A stretch of DNA of 64,000 bases from Taenia hydatigena. Its lineage: Eukaryota > Platyhelminthes > Cestoda > Cyclophyllidea > Taeniidae. The notes beneath the pieces are model-generated. The model was not told the origin of the DNA. It made no database searches and saw nothing but the letters and a program-made list of their open reading frames with translations. The stretch spans positions 108,405 to 172,404 of the forward strand of contig JADWOT020001718.1 in assembly GCA_036345935.2 (NCBI GenBank), in the 5' to 3' direction. Every line of letters starts with the position of its first letter. The first letter of the stretch is position 1. The position numbers were made by a program, and so were the translations under genes. Below, in pieces: positions 59,196 through 64,000 of this stretch.

Positions 59196-59380
59196 TCAGG
59201 GTGTTACTTTAGCATCTTTGACAGTCAAATCTTCTGATAAAGATGAAGCGATTCCAACAAGACCACGCACATCAGGCTGGACTGCACAAGTGTTGAAGCG
59301 CCGGATCTCATGCCGCTGAGGTAAAGCTGACAAAGATAGCTGGGTGGGTAGGTTCATCTTCGCCTGACTATCCATCCACA
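59196..59380 (-). CDS. Weak candidate exon, unknown protein
   Basis: Minus-strand reading NLPTQLSLSALPQRHEIRR, then DVRGLVGIASSLSEDLTVKD. It lies after a possible acceptor (GGATGGATAG) and before a possible donor (AAAGTAACA at about 59212); if unspliced it ends at a stop at 59196. Composition looks protein-like. No family recognised. Confidence 0.2.
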
Positions 59381-59381
59381 A

Positions 59382-61896
59382 ATCCGCCAGTCAAATAAAC
59401 AAATTAACAGGTAAGTGAAAAGATTACAAATAAAGAAATAGATGAAGCTTGATGCTTGCCAGTGCACATCTGTCTGTCTCCAGAGGACGTCCACTAATTA
59501 CTGATCGTTATAAATGTTAGCCTAGCTGATCCGAGGGAGACGTCAAACCTGTATCCATGACCCATCAGTTAGCTGTTTTTGCAGGGTGAAAACAGCTTAA
59601 GCCAAAGCTACTTAGTACTACGACTAAGGCGAGGGTGGAGAAGACCACACCAAACTGCTACATTGCTACAGCAGGAGGAGCGAACCAATCGAAACTATCA
59701 GTGGGCTGCCTTCCAATCTATCACCATGGCAATACGTTTCCAATGAACACTTCATTCATAAGTATGTGGGTGGCAGGCATCGCAGGATGCTTCTTTGCCA
59801 ACAATGAATGTGTACAGTTCAATGGCTTACAAAAGCACCGCCAAACAACCGAAGTCGCGTCCTATCCCATGCCTTTTCGCTCGTTCACAAAGCAGCCTCA
59901 TTAGAAAGGGACCCATAGAGTCGCTTGACATTTAGCAAAATTTGAGCACGCGTAGGAATGGCCATTAAATTACGAGGTGGTCCTCCTCAACTCCGTAAAA
60001 CAATGAGAATAAGTGAAGCAGTAGCAAGCCTCCTAACCACGAGTAGACTAATTAGAATACGTCAACTTGACACAACTGTGCGAAGTGCCATGCTGACGTT
60101 CGAGTTAGTAAATAAGAACTCTTATTTGGAGATGATAGTCGCAGTCCATTGTAAATACCTTTACGTGCAATGGCTCAAATCGCCGTATGTTGCCCACAAG
60201 CATCAAGTACACTCAATCCAGTCACCACGAATTTAGCATGATTTGCAATAAATGAAATCAAATTGTCTGAATTGAAATTTTTTAAATATTCGTTAAAACC
60301 CACTTAACAACCTTCCTTGGTTAGGCTAGAATGACAATACGGGCAATAGACGAACGTACGCCATCCACCCTTATAAACGGAAGGCGAATTCAGCCAGTGG
60401 CACGGCCAGATGTCAATGAGCACAAAAGCTAGAACTAACAATATTTAAAATATACCAGTGCTGGGTAAAAGCCCCTCAACAACTGGCGGCAGCAAGCAAG
60501 TGGAACGCGTGAAATATAAGAAGGTAGAAAATACACAGTTATTCCTAAACCAGCGCTGGAATCCCATAGATCATACCAACTGTAGCCAATACAAAAGACC
60601 ACACGTTGCACTCAGGCGTCACACCTCACCAAAGTGCATTAACAAAAAATAGTATGCTTAAATAGGGCTTATCGAATGCATATAATGTTAATTCTACGCA
60701 CCTACAAATTAATGAGTCACTTCCTTCATACATCCACGATCATCATAATCATTGGCGCGGCCTTCTCTGCCTGCCACGTCGCAAAGCAGGAGCCATGGCA
60801 CGTCACCGCCTGCATCCCACTTCACGGCAGACTTCCAACGGTTCCGACAAAATTTCATCAGCCAGTGCTGATCTCCAAAGCGCCCTTTGGCGGCGGCACA
60901 GCCTCAACGAAGTACCTATTCTTTGCAGAGTTGGAAGGAAAACTGCCAATTTGCCGCTTCCTTTGTTCATTCATCCCAATTTTACGCGATAAAATCCGGT
61001 GTCGACATCCACCCATCACCAGCGTCACCAAATATTTCATCCAAGGAACAAACTGAGATTTAAAGAAACAATGCCAATGGAGGCGGCGAATTAAAACGCT
61101 GCGCGGGAGATGGAGTAGGCTGCACGTTGATGCCTCAGGCGCGGCAGAGTCTTTACGATCTTGGCTTGGGCTTGTTTCGATCACGTCCACTGAGGTTACA
61201 GGAGTTGACATTCAGTTCGTCAGGGGATAAGAAGGGAGGGCACAGCTGCTATATCCGCGTCCAAGGAGCACGACAGATCCCAATGACAGGACTACTGTAG
61301 CAGCTTGGAAAATGTAGCTGCTATATTGCATTTGTAAATAGACTTTGAGGAATGGGTACACAACGAATTCATTGGGGCACAACCCAGATTAAACCGTCTT
61401 CCAGGCTGGAGTAGGGAGTACAAGAGCAAACTTAAAATTCGGCATTTTTAGTAATCTCTTGGGGCTTAATTGATTCATCACCGCAAACAGGTGCATTATT
61501 GTCATCCTTCGGGTCCGGTTAATCATCAGTGGCGCCACTTGGGGCCTAAAATAAAGCAGCTTCCCTCATTCTTAAACAAGCAGAGCTCACCCAACCGAAA
61601 TGCAACCGCAATCAAAACAAGCAACGCACCCGCCATATTGGCAGACGACATACTAACACGCCCGGTGACCTTGAAACTACCCAACTAGAACAACCACTGT
61701 GGAGTAGTTACCTTTTGATCTTGGAAATTCATAACAATACACGAAACATACAATCGAATTTAGGTTAGCGAATACTGTTGAAATTGATCTATGCGATAGT
61801 GTCAAACCAAACACAACTTGTCTTTGAAATTAATATACAATTGCAAGAAGTTGCATGCTATTATAGAAACATTACACACCATTTAAACCTTAGTAC
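59382..61896. other. No gene confirmed; several open frames
   Basis: Open plus frames at 59635-59904, 59958-60236 and 60676-61056, and an overlapping minus frame at 60858-61211. The last pair overlap on opposite strands, so at most one is real. None matches a family known to me. Confidence 0.35.
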
Positions 61897-62084
61897 TTGC
61901 GTAGTGTCTTGAGGATCCCTTGAAGGCAAAAAAAGGAAAAGGCCAGGACGGAATGTACATAGTCCACAGGCAGGGGGCTTGGAGTTGCTGGCATGGCTCG
62001 GAGGCCAGCGTACGCGGCTAGGGCAATATGGCCACCTCTGTTCCTCTCACCGAAATCGGCAGTCCGATCAAACAAAGTATTAAG
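61897..62084. repeat. TRIM 2 left LTR
   Basis: Contains TGTCTTGAGGATCCCTTGAA, GCTGGCATGGCTCGGAGGCC, GGCTAGGGCAATATGGCCAC and ends in CAAACAAAGTATTA. Confidence 0.65.
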
Positions 62085-62566
62085 TTTGCTCATCTCTTCT
62101 TTGGTGGATCTCTCGCGTCAGTCATCGCAACGTAATCAGTGCTGCAAGAAGCACCCACGAGCTAACCGCACGCGTCTTCGACATTAGACGCGATTGAGGC
62201 GATGCTTAACACCAACGACAGTGACCTAGAGCTTCGTCCGGCTTGGGAATCAAGTTGCGAAATAAGAGTTTCTGCCAGCCGTCAGCATTTCCTTAGGGAG
62301 ACATTAGCACACCATTCTCCCTAAGCAGGTATATTAGGAGTAATCTCTGGACCGATATCGTTCCAGGTGGTCCACGGCTGATATCGCTTCGTTTGCTAAC
62401 AGCCTTTTTGCAGAACACAGAAATGTGGTAGATGCCGAAGGAGGACATCGCTCTTAGCCCTTCTGCGATGGGATGTCAGAGATACTCCTAACCGTAGCAC
62501 ATGCACAGGCGGTAGAGACAGAGATAGAAATCCTATAGAGTCGGATCCGCTTTTCGTTGTCACCAA

Positions 62567-62748
62567 TGTGGCGTCCCGAGGCTTTCTTGAGGACAAAAGA
62601 AAGCAAAATACTAGGGCAGAGTATATGTATTCAACTCACAGAGAGATCCGAGCTATTGGTATGGCCCGGAGGCCAGCCAATGCGGCCAGAGCAGTATGGC
62701 CACTCCTGTGACTCTGACCGGAACTGGCAGTCCAACCAAAGTATTACA
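62567..62748. repeat. TRIM 2 right LTR
   Basis: Starts TGTGGCGTCCCGAGG, ends AAAGTATTACA. Carries GGTATGGCCCGGAGGCCAGC and AGAGCAGTATGGCCAC. Confidence 0.7.
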
Positions 62749-64000
62749 GCAATGGATGTATGAAATAAACAAAAAGTGTAAGCAATTTTCTGCTTTCGTA
62801 AGTTAAATATCATGTTTGATGTTTTATAATACTTAAATCAGTTTCGCAAATTAGTTTGGCTGGGTATCCGAACACGTAATTTGGTTGGATTTTTAGTGCC
62901 AATTTAACCGCGAGGTCGTTAGTTGTGTGGTGAGGTCTAAAAGGTATTTGAGATTGAAGGGAGCTAGGATTAAAGTCCCATCTGCCTCAAATTGCGTGTA
63001 TGCGTATACCTGAGGTTGCTGTGGTATTTGCGCGCATTTAGAAGACGCTTCAAAGTGTTGGCACATCTGATGAGGGGTGTTGGAAAATGCTGCCAAACCA
63101 GGTGACTGTGGACTGCACCAGAAGATGAGGAGGAGGAGAAATGTAGTCATTCAGAAAAAATCGGTACTCAAGTCTTTTCCTCGGTAATCGACGACGACGC
63201 AATAGACAGTGCCTGATCCTCCGAAGCGATAGTAAAGGCTTGGCTTTCGTTTGAGTGAAGACCTGTAGAAGGAGGACGGAGGTAGTGTGCACATCTGTGT
63301 TCGACCCAAGCGTCGAAGCAGGATGAGTTGTCACTGGTTGTGCAGAGCTTGCTAGCTGAGAAACATTCCATGTGGGAAGAAATTTGCGGAATTCTTTCGA
63401 AAGGCATTCTTGTTAGCGTGGTGTGGTGTGCAGTTTGTGGCATTCTTTGTTGGTCGGTCAAAGACTGTGTGTTGGTTTAAGTTGCATTCTCATTTCCAAC
63501 TTGTTTATTATGCATAGCACCCAAACAACTTTCCTCTGGGTTTCCTTGCAGTAAAATACAGTGTGTGCCGCACAGCATCTTTGTTGTATGACTACTGGCT
63601 CACTCTTCCTTTAAGCGTGTAACGATCCAAGACTTTGCAAGTATGAGATTAGATGCAAGTGCTAGCATAATAAACTTACACACAAGACTCGACTATGCTT
63701 TTTACTGGAGGAGAGTGTGGCACAATGCACGAAAGGGGGTGAGCTTCGTGATGGAAACACATACATGTGCAGCGTCTGTCGGAAGCCAAAGTTGGCCACG
63801 AGGCTCACTCGCGTCCATCCAGCACCTCCCATTCTCATTGTCCAATTAAACAGTTTAGTGGACTCACGGTCACTTCTTTCTTGTAATCGATATCCTTTTA
63901 GCCATGGTCCATTTAGTATACTTTAACGACAAACACAGTCTCTGCCTCAAAATGCTATTTAAGGTGCGTTAAGTAATAAACGCTACCCTGCAGACTAGGA
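62749..64000. other. No gene confirmed
   Basis: Minus-strand open frames at 62893-63461 overlap in two frames. One contains QQPQVYAYTQFE, which recalls the EQPQVHQT of the homeobox relics, but no homeodomain follows. Plus frames near the right edge (63643-63926) overlap and may be chance. Confidence 0.35.

Larger units (their letters stand above)
61897..62748. mobile_element. TRIM element 2 (miniature LTR retrotransposon)
   Basis: LTRs at about 61897-62084 and 62567-62748, same family and order as TRIM 1. Internal landmarks shared with TRIM 1: CGTCAGTCATCGCAACGT-like, GTGCTGCAAGAAGCACCCAC, GCGATTGAGGCGATGCTTA, GGGA.ACATTA.CAC-like and GGTGGTCCA. No coding capacity. The LTRs have many differences between them, so the copy is old. 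No clear target-site duplication. Confidence 0.75.

Noticed and set aside
60676..61211. Two long overlapping frames on opposite strands.
   Set aside because: At most one could be real; neither has a recognisable domain or supporting signals.
62960..63060. Third homeobox relic, from QQPQVYAYTQFE.
   Set aside because: Only the short Gln-Pro motif is shared; no homeodomain residues follow.

Overview
This window looks like a gene-poor, intron-rich flatworm genome, most likely a taeniid tapeworm (Taenia/Hydatigera/Echinococcus group). There are no operons, ribosome binding sites or long open frames. Coding signal occurs as short pieces bounded by GT..AG splice sites, and most of the DNA is old repeats. 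The taeniid guess rests on two non-autonomous miniature LTR elements (about 0.85-0.89 kb, with LTRs of about 180 bp) whose layout fits the TRIM elements known from taeniids, and on a secreted multi-exon gene that I tentatively place near the taeniid GP50 antigen family. Nothing here was checked against a database.

Layout. 1-4.8 kb: old repeats, three segments of which recur at 50-57 kb. 4.85-6.67 kb: a foldback element with inverted arms of about 410 bp. 7.9-12.2 kb: two diverged copies of a repeat of at least 1.7 kb facing each other; between them lies a ubiquitin-specific-protease-like relic broken by a frameshift in a run of five C/G. A third copy is at 37.4-38.4 kb. 14.77-15.66 kb: TRIM element 1. 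18.0-18.5 kb: Ty3/gypsy pol remnant (minus). 19.24-20.08 kb: about ten diverged units of an 88-bp minisatellite. 21.3-23.5 kb: the best gene of the window (minus), with a hydrophobic leader, almost all phase-1 introns and an apparent 18-nt microexon. 25.7-30.1 kb: isolated candidate exons on both strands, including two genes that seem to converge at 29.43/29.90 kb.

32.8 kb: solo TRIM LTR. 35.2-36.1 kb: Ty3/gypsy reverse transcriptase relic that still has YLDD. 39.7-40.8 kb: candidate exons of two convergent genes. 42.2-45.3 kb: tandem duplication. 45.8-47.0 kb and 53.3-55.3 kb: two copies of a protein-kinase pseudogene with a shared flank; the flank keeps its direction while the kinase part is flipped. 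49.3-49.8 kb and 56.0-56.5 kb: two homeobox pseudogene copies. 52.4 kb: possible integrase scrap. 61.9-62.75 kb: TRIM element 2.

The genes do not form one pathway. The biology of the window is mainly decay and reshuffling: host-gene pseudogenes (kinase, homeobox, USP) carried as dispersed repeats beside retroelement debris, around one probably functional secreted-antigen-like gene.
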